Notes: generated by a model from the letters alone, not told the origin. Positions 17,879 through 26,295 are shown, counted from the first letter of the stretch. The stretch is DNA of 64,000 nucleotides from CAVSRC01 sp963750065 (GCA_963750065.1 CAVVPK010000001.1:1-64000), one strand, 5' to 3'. Program-made: numbers and translations.

Positions 17879-18080
17879 TCAGCCTACCCAATGTCAGCGG
17901 ACTTGTCACCATTTTGTGCGCCACCGCCCAATCTTTTTGCACGAATCGAACGATCGGCGCCATATGCCGACGGTCGGCGGCGCGGGGCTCCCTCCGGCGG
18001 TGGCAAGGCGGCAAAAGGGCTTGTGTTTTCATGAGCATGTCGTTTGACTGCGCCGCGCTTACCGCTCCGGAGAATGACTG

Positions 18081-19403
18081 ATGCGCCTGTCCCGCTACTT
18101 CCTGCCGATCCTGCGCGAGGCGCCCAGAGAGGCAGAGATCGTCTCCCACCGGCTGATGCTGCGCGCGGGCCTGATCCGCCAGCAGGCGGCCGGAATCTAC
18201 TCCTGGTTGCCCCTTGGAACGCGGGTTCTCGCCCGGATAGGCCAGATCGTGCGCGAGGAGCAGGATCGCTCCGGCGCCATCGAGATTTTGATGCCCACCA
18301 TCCAGTCCGCCGACCTGTGGCGTGAGAGCGGCCGCTACGAGGACTATGGCAAGGAGATGCTGCGAATCAGCGACCGCCACGAGCGCGATATGCTCTACGG
18401 ACCGACCAACGAGGAAATGGTCACGGAAATCTTCCGCGCCTATATCTCAAGCTACCGCGCGCTTCCGCTCAATCTCTATCACATCCAGTGGAAGTTCCGC
18501 GACGAGGTGCGGCCGCGCTTCGGCGTGCTGCGCGGACGCGAGTTCCTGATGAAGGATGCCTATTCTTTCGACATCGACGAGGCGGCGGCACGGATCTCCT
18601 ACAACAAGATGTTCGTCGCCTATCTCAGGACCTTCAAGCGCATGGGGCTGACGGCGATTCCCATGCGCGCCGAGACAGGCCCCATCGGCGGCGATCTCAG
18701 CCACGAGTTCCTGGTCTTGGCCGATACCGGCGAATCGGGTGTCTATTGCGACAGAAACATTCTCGACCTGCCGGTTCCCGGCGAGGACGTCGACTATGAC
18801 GCGGACCTGAACCCCCTGATCGCGCCCTGGACCTCATTCTACGCGGCGACCGAAGACGTCCACGATGCGGTGCGCTTTGAGCGCGAAGTGCCGGAGGAGC
18901 GGCGGCTCAACACGCGTGGCATCGAGGTTGGCCAGATCTTCTATTTCGGCACCAAATACTCCGTGCCCATGAAGGCGGTGGTTTCCGGGCCGGAGGGCGC
19001 CGACTATCCCGTCCACGGCGGATCCTACGGCATCGGCGTGTCGCGTCTGGTGGCGGCGATCATCGAGGCCAGCCATGACGACGCCGGCATCATCTGGCCG
19101 GACAGCGTGGCGCCGTTCCAGGTCGGACTGATCAACCTCAAGGCCGGCGCGGCGGACGTCGATGCCGCCTGCGACACTTTGCATGAGCGCCTTACGAAAG
19201 CCGGGGTTTCGGTGCTCTACGATGATCTCGACCAGCGCGCCGGCGCCAAGTTCGCGTCCATGGACCTAATCGGCCTGCCGTGGCAGATCATCGTCGGGCC
19301 GAAGGGGCTGGAGCGGGGCGAGGTCGAGGTCAAGCGACGGGCGACAGGCGCCCGCGAGGCAATGAGCCTGGACGCGGCGGTGAACCGGATGACCGCGGCT
19401 TAA
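18081..19403 (+). CDS. proS: Prolyl-tRNA synthetase (short, editing-domain-free form)
   Basis: Class II aminoacyl-tRNA synthetase that charges tRNA-Pro. At 440 residues it is the alphaproteobacterial short form; the E. coli enzyme is about 570 residues because of an inserted editing domain that is missing here. Motifs: N-terminal SRYFLPILREAP, motif 2 region QWKFRDEVRPRFGVLRGREF, motif 3 region GGSYGIGVSRLVAAIIE, then an anticodon-binding domain. ATG 18081 has GGAGA at 18068-18072. proS followed by lolC and lolD is the standard order in this group. Confidence 0.95.
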   Translation: MRLSRYFLPILREAPREAEIVSHRLMLRAGLIRQQAAGIYSWLPLGTRVLARIGQIVREEQDRSGAIEILMPTIQSADLWRESGRYEDYGKEMLRISDRHERDMLYGPTNEEMVTEIFRAYISSYRALPLNLYHIQWKFRDEVRPRFGVLRGREFLMKDAYSFDIDEAAARISYNKMFVAYLRTFKRMGLTAIPMRAETGPIGGDLSHEFLVLADTGESGVYCDRNILDLPVPGEDVDYDADLNPLIAPWTSFYAATEDVHDAVRFEREVPEERRLNTRGIEVGQIFYFGTKYSVPMKAVVSGPEGADYPVHGGSYGIGVSRLVAAIIEASHDDAGIIWPDSVAPFQVGLINLKAGAADVDAACDTLHERLTKAGVSVLYDDLDQRAGAKFASMDLIGLPWQIIVGPKGLERGEVEVKRRATGAREAMSLDAAVNRMTAA

Positions 19404-19416
19404 GGAGACAAGCGTG

Positions 19417-20710
19417 ATGGCGAAGGAAGCGAGGACGAGGGCGGCGCTTCCGACCGGGACACGGCCATTCGCCCGCTTCGAATGGGCGCTTGCCGGCCGC
19501 TACCTGCGTTCGCGCCGGCGCGAGGCGTTCATCTCCGTCATCGCCGGCTTTTCCTTCATCGGCATCATGCTCGGCGTCGCCACGCTGATCATCGTCATGG
19601 CGGTAATGAACGGCTTCCGCCAGGAGCTGATCAGCAAGATCCTCGGGCTGAACGGCCACGTCATCCTGCAGGCGATGGATACCAAGCTGACCGATTATGC
19701 CGACGTCGCCCAGCGCATCGCGGCGGTGCCCGGCGTCAAGTCGGCGATCCCGCTGGTGGAAGGGCAGGCGCTGGCCAGTGGCGTCGCCACCTCCAGCGGC
19801 GTTCTGGTGCGCGGCATTCGCCAGCAGGACCTGCCCAAAGTGGGCGGTATCTACAACAATATCCGTCTCGGCACGCTCAAGGATTTCGACCAGTCGCACG
19901 GCGTCGCTATCGGCACCCGGCTGGCCACCCAGCTCGGGCTTTCGATCGGCGACAAGCTGACCCTGGTCACGCCGCGCGGCAGCGTCACGCCCATGGGCGT
20001 CACTCCGCGCATTACCGCCTATCCGGTGGTGGCGATCTTCGAGATCGGCATGTCGGAATACAATTCGACCGTGGTCATCATGCCGTTCGCGGACGCGCAG
20101 CTCTATTTCAACCTCGATGACGAGGCCAGCGCCGTCGAGATCTATCTCAACAATGCCGACATGGTCGATGCCATGCGCGGGCCAATAGAGCGCGCCGCCA
20201 ACCGTCAGGTGCTGCTCACCTCGTGGCAGGAGCGCAACTCCACCTTCTTCTCGGCGCTCGAGGTGGAGAAGAACGTGATGTTCCTGATCCTTACCCTGAT
20301 TGTGCTGGTGGCAGCGCTGAACATCATCTCCGGCCTTACCATGCTGGTGAAGGACAAGGGCCACGACATTGCCATCCTGCGTACCATGGGGGCGACGCGC
20401 GGCGCGATTCTGAGGGTGTTCTTCATCACCGGCGCCTCGATCGGCACCGCGGGAACCGCCGCCGGCGTGTTGCTCGGCGTCGTGGTCAACCTCAACATCG
20501 AGTTCGATCCGCCAGTTCCTGTCGGCATTGACGCAGACCGAGCTGTTCTCTCCGGAGCTTTATTTCCTGAGCAAGCTGCCGGCGGAGATGGATGCGCGCG
20601 AGACGATCACCGTCGTCGTTCTGGCGCTGGCGCTCTCCTTCCTGGCAACCCTCTATCCGGCCTGGCGGGCAGCGCGCCTCGATCCGGTTGACGCGCTACG
20701 CTACGAATGA
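19417..20710 (+). CDS. lolC: Lipoprotein-releasing ABC transporter permease (LolC/E type), frameshifted
   Basis: Inner-membrane permease that, with the ATPase LolD, releases outer-membrane lipoproteins to LolA. N-terminal WALAGRYLRSRRREAFISVI and the first membrane helix, a periplasmic domain, and C-terminal helices (EKNVMFLILTLIVLVAALN, TMGATRGAILRVFFITG) are all present. The frame breaks near 20503: after VVNLNIE the first frame runs into non-homologous residues, while the +1 frame continues IRQFLSALTQTELFSPELYF to DPVDALRYE at 20710. Removing one T of the TT at 20503-20504 gives ...NIESIRQFLS. Either a sequencing/assembly indel or a recent mutation. Start ATG 19417 follows AAGGAGA. Confidence 0.85.
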
Positions 20711-21495
20711 ACGCGCCCGCTCCACGTTCCCCCGAGACCGGCGCCACGAAGACCGCCGCCCGGCGGCCCGTGTTGCGTCTCGACGGCGTGACGGTTCATT
20801 ACCGCGAGGGCGAGGGCCAGCTGACCGTGCTCAGCGGCGCCGACCTCGCCATCTATCCAGGCGAACTGGTGGCACTGGTGGCGCCGTCGGGTGCCGGCAA
20901 GTCGACGCTGCTCCACGTTGCCGGCCTGCTTGAGAAGCCGAATAGCGGCGAGGTGGCGATCGGCGGCCGGCCGACCGGCAAGCTGTCGGATGCCGACCGC
21001 ACCATGTTCCGCCGCCTGCACATCGGTTTCGTCTATCAGTTCCACCACCTGCTGCCGGAGTTCACGGCGCTGGAAAACGTGATGATGCCGCAGCTCATCC
21101 GCGGCATCGACCGGCGCGAGGCGCAGCGCCGCTCCATGCAGCTTCTCGCCTATATGCGGGTGAAGGAACGCGCCACCCACCGGCCGGGCGAACTGTCCGG
21201 CGGCGAACAGCAGCGGGTCGCCATCGCCCGGGCGGTGGCCAACGCCCCACGGCTGCTGCTCGCCGACGAGCCGACCGGCAATCTCGACCCGTCGACGGCG
21301 GATTTCGTTTTTGACGGCCTCACCCGGCTGGTGCGCGCCTCGCGCCTGGCGGCGCTGATCGCCACCCATAATCACGACCTCGCCCGGCGCATGGACCGCG
21401 TCATCACGCTGATCGACGGCAAGGTCTATGAGGTCAACCGCGACCCGCAACCGGAACCTGAAGCGGTGCCGCCGCTTGATGCCGGCGAGGGCTGA
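20707..21495 (+). CDS. lolD: Lipoprotein-releasing ABC transporter ATP-binding protein
   Basis: Cytoplasmic ATPase of the lipoprotein-releasing complex. 262 residues. Walker A APSGAGKST at residues 59-67 (the first Gly of the usual GxxGxGKS is Ala), signature LSGGEQQRVAIARA near 164, Walker B LLLADEPTGNLD near 184, and H-loop THNH. MacB-type features such as QFHHLLPEFTALENV fit LolD. Its ATG overlaps the lolC stop (ATGA), so translation is coupled; if the lolC frameshift is real, expression of lolD could be affected. Confidence 0.92.
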   Translation: MNAPAPRSPETGATKTAARRPVLRLDGVTVHYREGEGQLTVLSGADLAIYPGELVALVAPSGAGKSTLLHVAGLLEKPNSGEVAIGGRPTGKLSDADRTMFRRLHIGFVYQFHHLLPEFTALENVMMPQLIRGIDRREAQRRSMQLLAYMRVKERATHRPGELSGGEQQRVAIARAVANAPRLLLADEPTGNLDPSTADFVFDGLTRLVRASRLAALIATHNHDLARRMDRVITLIDGKVYEVNRDPQPEPEAVPPLDAGEG

Positions 21496-21771
21496 GCGGC
21501 CCCTGAGCCTGGTGCACTTTCGCTCCGGCGCCGATGATGACGGCTCCTTCCGGAATCACGGCTCGCCCAGTTTCCCAAACGCCTTCAGGCCAATGTCGAT
21601 CAGGTGCTGTCGCTCGAGCGTTTGAAGGCGAAGTAATCGTGCGAGCCGGCAAATATTATGACGGCTAAGTATTATCCCCAGCGCGGCGATTCGCATGTGT
21701 CGAAATTTTGTCATTTCGACCGGGCGGACGATATACTCGCCCTTGCCTGACCACCCACCGAGGGGCTTCGC

Positions 21772-21969
21772 ATGGACGACTTTCAGGGCACCATCTACGC
21801 ACCGCCGAAAGACGGTCTGCCGTTTCTGGTGGTGACGTTCACCAAGGATGGCATGTCGACCCAGCAGGCGCAGACACGCTCTGAAGCGCGCATCATGCTG
21901 AGCCGCGATCGTGCCCGCCGCGCCAGCCTCGAATCCCGACTGGACGATCTGACCGATCCCAAGCCGTAA
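21772..21969 (+). CDS. Small conserved hypothetical protein
   Basis: 65 residues, no signal peptide or membrane helix. The N-terminal half is beta-rich (GTIYAPPKDGLPFLVVTFTKDG) and the C-terminal half is charged and helical (SEARIMLSRDRARRASLESRL). I do not recognise a family with certainty. Codon use is like the neighbours, which supports a real gene. The 276 bp before it (21496-21771) contain no supported gene; short coding-like readings occur on both strands, so an eroded gene there is possible. Confidence 0.6.
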   Translation: MDDFQGTIYAPPKDGLPFLVVTFTKDGMSTQQAQTRSEARIMLSRDRARRASLESRLDDLTDPKP

Positions 21970-21992
21970 GGCGTTCGGCGCGACAGGATGGT

Positions 21993-22166
21993 TTAGGCGG
22001 TGCTGTCGCCCGGCGACAAATCTTCGCGCACGACGACCGCACCGCAACGAAAGCATTCGAAGCGATCGTAGTCGGGCAGGTTCGGATCGGACTTCTGGCC
22101 GATCATCGCGGTCTTGCATACGGGGCAGGGCAGCGGATAGCGCCGCTGTTTGCTGTCGTCTTCCAC
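21993..22166 (-). CDS. Small zinc-ribbon protein
   Basis: 57 residues with two Cys pairs, CPVC near residue 14 and CFRC near 40, spaced as in rubredoxin-like zinc ribbons; function unknown. The GTG start at 22166 (VEDDSKQRRYPLPCPVC) has GGTGGGGG a few bases upstream; no ATG is available in a sensible place. Too short for most gene callers, but the paired Cys motifs and stop position support it. It is convergent with the 65-aa gene. Confidence 0.6.
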   Translation of the reverse strand: MEDDSKQRRYPLPCPVCKTAMIGQKSDPNLPDYDRFECFRCGAVVVREDLSPGDSTA

Positions 22167-22427
22167 GGTCCCCCACCTGCGCTCAAACACGCCCCGCGCC
22201 CATAAGCGCACGGGAGGACCGCTGATGTATTTGATCTGGATCAATTCCAAACTGCGCCGTCCGCCTGTGTCACCCAGAAAGGGCTGGACATCGGCCGGCC
22301 TGGGTGAGAACATAAGCAGAACACTGTGGATAAGGTCGGCTTCAGCTGGCTTTGCTCGACGCCGCAGAGGCGCAGGGATTAGGGTCCGCAAGTATTGATC
22401 GCGCGAGCAGGGAAGGAGGTCAGTGCC

Positions 22428-22919
22428 ATGGCCGGGAGCGTCAACAAGGTCATCCTCATCGGCAATCTGGGCGCCGACCCGGAAATCCGCCGCACCAATG
22501 ACGGGCGGCCGATCGCCAATCTCAGGGTGGCGACATCCGAGAACTGGCGTGACAAGGCCACCGGCGAACGGCGCGAGAAGACCGAGTGGCACCGGGTGGT
22601 GATCTTCAACGAGGGGCTCTGCCGGATCGCCGAGCAATATCTGCGCAAGGGCTCGAAGGTCTATCTTGAGGGCCAGTTGCAGACCCGGAAATGGCAAGAT
22701 CAGTCCGGCCAGGACCGCTATTCGACCGAGGTCGTGCTGCAGGGCTTCAATTCTCAGCTCACCATGCTCGACGGACGCGGAGAAGGCGCCGGGGCTGGTG
22801 CCGGCGGCGATTTCGGCCGCTCGAGCCCGATGGAAGCGGAGCAGGGACAAGGCCGGCCCGCGGCCCGCTCGGGCGGCGCCTCGCTCGCCGAGGAACTCGA
22901 CGACGACATCCCGTTCTAG
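22428..22919 (+). CDS. ssb: Single-stranded DNA-binding protein
   Basis: Homotetrameric OB-fold protein that coats ssDNA in replication, repair and recombination. 163 residues: N-terminal OB fold (SVNKVILIGNLGADPEIR, WHRVVIFNEGLCRIAEQYL, GSKVYLEGQLQTRKWQDQ), a Gly/Ala-rich linker, and the acidic tip DDDIPF that recruits partner proteins. ATG 22428 has a strong AAGGAGG at 22413-22419, so the longer upstream frame (from 22395) is rejected. The 261-bp gap before it probably holds its promoter; I could not assign -35/-10 boxes. Confidence 0.97.
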   Translation: MAGSVNKVILIGNLGADPEIRRTNDGRPIANLRVATSENWRDKATGERREKTEWHRVVIFNEGLCRIAEQYLRKGSKVYLEGQLQTRKWQDQSGQDRYSTEVVLQGFNSQLTMLDGRGEGAGAGAGGDFGRSSPMEAEQGQGRPAARSGGASLAEELDDDIPF

Positions 22920-22949
22920 GGCGGTCTTGCCTGGCTTGGCCGGATTTGC

Positions 22950-22968
22950 GTGAGCCGAACCGGCTCAC
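22950..22968. terminator. Hairpin between convergent ssb and marC
   Basis: Perfect 8-bp inverted repeat GTGAGCCG / CGGCTCAC (22950-22957, 22961-22968) with a 3-base loop. It lies 31 bp after the ssb stop and overlaps the stop codon of the convergent marC-type gene. No T-tract, so a weak terminator or a 3'-end protecting hairpin. Confidence 0.4.
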
Positions 22969-23600
22969 AGCGTGCCGTTGCCGTTGACGAACGCCATGAC
23001 GCCGTCGGCGACGAACTGCACGGAAAGCGCGGCGAGCAGCAGCCCGAGCAGGCGGCTGACGACGATCCTGCCCGTCTCGCCAAGGAGCCGCTCGGCGCGG
23101 TTGGCCACCAGGAAGATGCCAAGGCACGCTCCGACGATCAGCAGGATGATGATCAGCAGCATGATCGTCGCCCATGCCGATGGCGCGCGCGACGCCAGCA
23201 GGATGGTCGCCGAGATGGCGCCCGGTCCGGAAATCAGCGGGATCGCCAGCGGGAACACAGCGACGTGGCTGGTCTCCTCGCGCTCGGCAGCGTGCTGGGC
23301 CGTATTGACCTTGCGCTCCATGCGCAGCCCAAAGATCATCTCGAAGGCGATGGCGAACAGCAGCAGACCACCGGAAATCTTGAAAGCGGCAAGCGAGATG
23401 CCGAGGAAACCGATGAGCGGTTCGCCGACCAGCGCGAAGGCGACAAGCACGCTCGCCGCCACCGTCGAGGCGTGAATGGCGGTCTGGCGTCGGGCGCTGC
23501 CGGCCATGCCCGTGGTCAGCACCACGAAGATCGGCGCCAGACCCAGCGGATCGACGGTGACCAGCAGGGTCACCAGCGCATTGAGGACGTAGTCTAGCAT
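22965..23600 (-). CDS. MarC family integral membrane protein
   Basis: 211 residues with about six membrane helices, as in the MarC/YchE/YhgN family (function unresolved; a role in multiple antibiotic resistance has been disproved for E. coli MarC). Family blocks: N-terminal LVTLLVTVDPLGLAPIFVVL, FLGISLAAFKISGGLLLF and the loop FPLAIPLISGPGAISATILL. Start ATG 23600 (MLDYVLNAL) has AAGGAGT 6-7 bp upstream; the open frame continues upstream to 23894 but without coding character. Confidence 0.9.
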   Translation of the reverse strand: MLDYVLNALVTLLVTVDPLGLAPIFVVLTTGMAGSARRQTAIHASTVAASVLVAFALVGEPLIGFLGISLAAFKISGGLLLFAIAFEMIFGLRMERKVNTAQHAAEREETSHVAVFPLAIPLISGPGAISATILLASRAPSAWATIMLLIIILLIVGACLGIFLVANRAERLLGETGRIVVSRLLGLLLAALSVQFVADGVMAFVNGNGTL

Positions 23601-23924
23601 CGGTGACTCCTTGGCGCGCATGCTGCCAGCGCGGCGGCCGGAATACCAGCGATCCCCGATCCCAAACTGCGCAATTTTGCCGCGCTGGTGGGGAAATGTC
23701 TGGCCGCCGGCATAGGCAGAAACGGTGACATCGGACACGTCCCGTTTGCCCGGCAGCGCGGATATCCGGGCGCACCTGTTCCGGAGACGCGTATGCTCGA
23801 CCGTGCCTATCGCAAGCGCGATGCTCACCGACCTGCCGCCTGGCCGGGCAGCCTTCGGCCGCGCCGCGCTCAAGCGGTTGCTGGTCGACGGCACCCCGCG
23901 CTACGAGGCGCCGCTCTTCCAGCG
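23601..23924. other. Intergenic gap, no supported gene
   Basis: 324 bp between the marC-type gene and the DJ-1/PfpI gene (both minus). It should contain the promoter and ribosome-binding site of marC at its left end. A plus-strand frame from 23725 reads on into the antisense of the next gene and has no recognisable protein; I do not call it. Confidence 0.5.
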
Positions 23925-24614
23925 TCAGGATGGCCCGTCGGCAGCAAGCCGCGCCGCGGCCTCGGCAACCAGCCGCGCGCGCAAGGCCAGTCCCGTTGCG
24001 TTCAGCGCCCGCACCCGGGCGGCCACTTCGGGCGGCGCCGTATCGGGTCCGCCGGCATCGAAGGGCGGCGCCGGGGCGTATTCGAGTGCAAGCTGGATCG
24101 TCTGCGCGGCCACCGGCCCGGCCAGCTCGGCGACCAGCGTCAGCGCGAAATCGATGCCTGCGGTGACCCCGCCGCCGGTCACAATCCGGCCGTCGCGCAC
24201 GACCCGCGCATGCACCGGAATGGCGCCGAAGGCAGCGAGGAAATCGTGCGAGGCCCAATGGGTGGTGGCGCGCTTGCCCCTCAGCAGGCCGGCGGCGCCG
24301 AGAAGCAGCGCGCCAGTGCACACCGAGGTGACGAAGCGCGCGCCATCCGCCTGACGGCGCAGGAACGCCAGCGTCTCCGCATCGCCAAGCAGCGGATTGA
24401 CGCCGTCGCCGCCGGGAACGCAGATCACGTCGAGTTGCGGGCAATCGGCGAAGGTCACGTCCGGCGTCAGGTGCAGCCCGGTCGCGGAGACGACCGGTGC
24501 AAGGCTTTTCGCCACCAGCCGCACCCGCGCTTCGCCCCACGAGGCCAGCACCTCATAGGCGGCAGTCAGATCGAGCTGCTGAACCCTGGGGAAGGCGAGA
24601 AAACCGATTTCCAT
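23925..24614 (-). CDS. DJ-1/PfpI family protein (isonitrile hydratase-like)
   Basis: 229-residue glutamine-amidotransferase-like protein of the DJ-1/PfpI superfamily. The nucleophile elbow is visible as SVCTGALLLGAAGLL (Cys in VCTGA), followed by RATTHWASHDFL, the arrangement seen in isonitrile hydratase (InhA) and related proteins. N-terminal MEIGFLAFPRVQQLDL and the acidic residue region CVPGGDG also fit. ATG 24614 has GGAGGTG 6 bp upstream, so the GTG three codons earlier is rejected. The substrate cannot be inferred; no amidotransferase partner is adjacent. Confidence 0.85.
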   Translation of the reverse strand: MEIGFLAFPRVQQLDLTAAYEVLASWGEARVRLVAKSLAPVVSATGLHLTPDVTFADCPQLDVICVPGGDGVNPLLGDAETLAFLRRQADGARFVTSVCTGALLLGAAGLLRGKRATTHWASHDFLAAFGAIPVHARVVRDGRIVTGGGVTAGIDFALTLVAELAGPVAAQTIQLALEYAPAPPFDAGGPDTAPPEVAARVRALNATGLALRARLVAEAAARLAADGPS

Positions 24615-24744
24615 GACGGGCACCTCCGAATGCGCCGACTATAGAGCCGGCGGTGGGTTGGTGCGTCTGCCTGAAGTGTCGCGCTTTTTAGGCGCGGCGC
24701 TGCTTCAGGCGCTTGTGGTGCCCGGCCGCGGAGGACGACAAGAA

Positions 24745-25260
24745 AAGTACGCGTCCCCGTTCCCGCGTGCCGGAAGCACCGGGTCATGAGCGTTTCTTGC
24801 TTCCCTGTCGCGCCGCCTTGTTCGATCCCGGTCGGACCTGCGGCCCTCCTCGGTCTCTTGCGGCGCTCCTCGCCTCTTTTTCCCGTCCCGGTCGCTTCGC
24901 TCCTCGCCTCTTGTTGGAGACGAGGGGGTGGCGGGCGCCCGGCGAATGCCGTGCGGTTACTCCGCGAAACTGAGGCGCTCGCCGAGCGCCCGCCGCGGCG
25001 ATTTTATCCCGTCTCCCGGCAGGCTCTTTACCCCGAAGGTCGATGGGGCTCAGGCACTGAGGCCAGCCGGTCGCAAGACCGACGATCCCGCCAGGAACGC
25101 CCCGAGGGCCGGACTGCGTGTCCGGAGCGCGGGGGCACCGCTCCCCGCTCCACCGAACGAACGCCTCCGGACGGCGCCCCCTCATCGAGCGAGGATGTCG
25201 ATCAATATGAGGGCGCTTCGGGAGAGGGGGATAACTTTCTTTTCGAAGGACGTGTCCCCG
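24745..25260. repeat. Imperfect 15-bp direct repeats bracketing a gene-free segment
   Basis: AAGTACGCGTCCCCG at 24745-24759 recurs as AAGGACGTGTCCCCG at 25246-25260 (13 of 15 identical). The 486 bp between them contain no convincing gene. They also hold an exact 15-bp tandem-type repeat, CGCTCCTCGCCTCTT, at 24864-24878 and 24898-24912. The bracket could mark a small non-autonomous element or REP-like units; no transposase is present in the window. Confidence 0.5.
24916..25226. ncRNA. Candidate structured RNA (nested inverted repeats), strand unknown
   Basis: Several strong complementary arms are nested or in series. Outer GGAGACG (24916-24922) pairs CGTCTCC (25010-25016); inner GGCGGGCGC (24930-24938) pairs GCGCCCGCC (24986-24994); between them lie CGGC-GAAT-GCCG and GCGG-TTACT-CCGC hairpins. 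Downstream come CGGTC-GCAA-GACCG (25068-25081, a GNRA-type tetraloop) and GTCCGGAG (25120-25127) with CTCCGGAC (25165-25172) enclosing GCGGGG/CCCCGC. Coding-like composition is absent on both strands. I could not match it to RNase P RNA, tmRNA, 6S or SRP RNA. GC-rich sequence folds easily, so this stays a candidate. The rest of the gap 24615-25276 shows nothing else. Confidence 0.3.
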
Positions 25261-25276
25261 GTCGAAGGCGGCGCGC

Positions 25277-25471
25277 CTATTCCTCGCGGCTGCTCTCGTC
25301 CTCTGCGGCGGCGTCATCGCCGGAGACGTCCACGGCGGTCCCGCTGGGCTCCTGCTCGGCCTTGCGGGCGGCGGCATCCTCGTCGCGCTTGCGCAGCTTT
25401 TCCTGCTTCTTCAGCTGCTTGGCGCGATCGCGCTCGCCGCGCGCCTGCCGGTAGTTGGGCCTGAAGGGCAT
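25277..25471 (-). CDS. Small highly charged conserved hypothetical protein
   Basis: 64 residues. The N-terminus MPFRPNYRQARGERDRAK is followed by a Lys/Arg-rich helix (QLKKQEKLRKRDEDAAARK, likely coiled coil) and an acidic tail. Short proteins with this MPFRPNY start are common in Hyphomicrobiales; their role is unknown, and the charge pattern would fit nucleic-acid or ribosome association (inference). Start ATG 25471 has GGAG upstream on the minus strand. Confidence 0.65.
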   Translation of the reverse strand: MPFRPNYRQARGERDRAKQLKKQEKLRKRDEDAAARKAEQEPSGTAVDVSGDDAAAEDESSREE

Positions 25472-25513
25472 CGGCCGGTCTCCTTGGTTCGCGACCCATA
25501 TCGGGTCGGCGAA

Positions 25514-25545
25514 AACAAAAAGCCCGGCGCGAGGGGCGCCGGGCT
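25514..25545 (-). terminator. Intrinsic terminator of the first cold-shock gene
   Basis: Ten-base stem AGCCCGGCGC / GCGCCGGGCT (25521-25530, 25536-25545), loop GAGGG, followed on the minus strand by TTTTTGTTTT. Lies about 30 bp after the stop of the cold-shock gene at 25574. The second cold-shock gene has an almost identical terminator. Confidence 0.85.
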
Positions 25546-25573
25546 CGTCAGTCTATGCAGACTGCACTAACGG

Positions 25574-25777
25574 TCAGGCTTCCTGGAGATTGGCGGCGTT
25601 GGTCTTGCCGCGGTCGCTGACCACGTCGTAGCTGATCTTCTGGCCTTCGCGCAGCGTGCTCATGCCGGCGGCCTCGACGGCGGAGATGTGGACGAAAACG
25701 TCCTTCGATCCGTCGGTCGGCTCGATGAAGCCAAAGCCCTTCTGGGTATTGAAGAATTTCACGGTACCAGTAGCCAT
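25574..25777 (-). CDS. Cold-shock protein (CspA family), copy 1
   Basis: 67-residue single cold-shock domain, an RNA/ssDNA-binding OB fold that acts as an RNA chaperone. RNP1 is KGFGFIE (residues 13-19) and RNP2 is VFVHISA (about 27-33). Highly similar to copy 2 at 26092; differences cluster in the C-terminal third. ATG 25777. It has its own leader and terminator, so it is probably monocistronic. Whether it responds to cold or is constitutive cannot be read from the sequence. Confidence 0.95.
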   Translation of the reverse strand: MATGTVKFFNTQKGFGFIEPTDGSKDVFVHISAVEAAGMSTLREGQKISYDVVSDRGKTNAANLQEA

Positions 25778-25917
25778 GTGGCGTACTTCCTTTGTGTAAC
25801 GCGGGAAACGCGTCGTTTTGGCCGGCGACCATCGCCGGACCGTCGTATCCGAGTTCGCGTTGACCTGAGGAAGCCCCCACCGGGGGTAGCTGCAGCAAGG
25901 CAGAGCAAATCTGGAAC
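25778..25917 (-). promoter_or_regulatory. Leader of cold-shock gene 1 with conserved hairpin
   Basis: About 140 bp upstream of the gene are similar to the leader of copy 2. They contain a 7-bp hairpin CCGGCGA / TCGCCGG (25822-25828, 25832-25838) and, at the far end, a 31-bp block (25887-25917) identical to 26407-26437. csp genes often have long regulatory 5' UTRs, and the conservation suggests this one is functional. Confidence 0.5.
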
Positions 25918-26033
25918 CCGGTGCATATAGGCGCCGGCGGGGGGAAACACAATGGGCGGGGATGGAATGCGGTGACCGCGCGCCCGACCACTCCGCCTTG
26001 AGGGAAGGCTGGGAGGATGCGGCGCTGCCGGAT

Positions 26034-26062
26034 AAAATAAGCCCGGCGCGAGGGCGCCGGGC
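26034..26062 (-). terminator. Intrinsic terminator of the second cold-shock gene
   Basis: Stem AGCCCGGCGC / GCGCCGGGCT around 26040-26062, followed on the minus strand by TATTTTATC. Nearly the same sequence as the terminator of copy 1, so the whole transcription unit was duplicated. Confidence 0.75.
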
Positions 26063-26091
26063 TCTTCAGGCACTGCGAGCTGCGCTGAAGC

Positions 26092-26295
26092 TCAGACGTT
26101 GCGCAGGTTGGCGGCGGCGTCCTTGCCGCGCTCGTTGACCACATCGAAGCTGAGCTTCTGGCCCTCGTTCAGCGTGCTCATGCCGGCATTCTCGACGGCG
26201 GAGATATGGACGAACACGTCCTTGGCGCCATTGGTCTGCTCGATGAAGCCGAAGCCCTTCTGCGTATTGAAGAATTTCACGGTACCCGTAGCCAT
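26092..26295 (-). CDS. Cold-shock protein (CspA family), copy 2
   Basis: 67-residue cold-shock domain with RNP1 KGFGFIE and RNP2 VFVHISA. ATG 26295 (MATGTVKFF) has AAGGAA about 9 bp upstream; the in-frame ATG three codons earlier (MSHMATG) would touch that site and is rejected, as is the longer frame from 26472 that reads through the leader. Tandem with copy 1, same strand, each with its own leader and terminator. Confidence 0.95.
   Translation of the reverse strand: MATGTVKFFNTQKGFGFIEQTNGAKDVFVHISAVENAGMSTLNEGQKLSFDVVNERGKDAAANLRNV

Noticed and set aside
21556..22176. 206-residue minus frame over the 65-aa gene and the zinc-ribbon gene
   Set aside because: It conflicts with two better supported small genes. 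Its C-terminal end (LARLLRLQTLERQHLIDIG) looks protein-like but has no matching start, so it is at most a remnant.
23725..24354. 209-residue plus frame between marC and the DJ-1 gene
   Set aside because: Most of it is antisense to the DJ-1/PfpI gene, which has a strong ribosome-binding site and intact active-site elbow.
24916..25226. RNase P RNA or tmRNA
   Set aside because: The conserved GAGGAAAGTCCGGGC-type block of RNase P and the tRNA-like ends and tag codons of tmRNA were not found on either strand.
24784..25377. Frames across the stem-rich region read as a protein
   Set aside because: Arg/Pro/Gly-rich noise on both strands without motifs; the sequence is dominated by inverted repeats.
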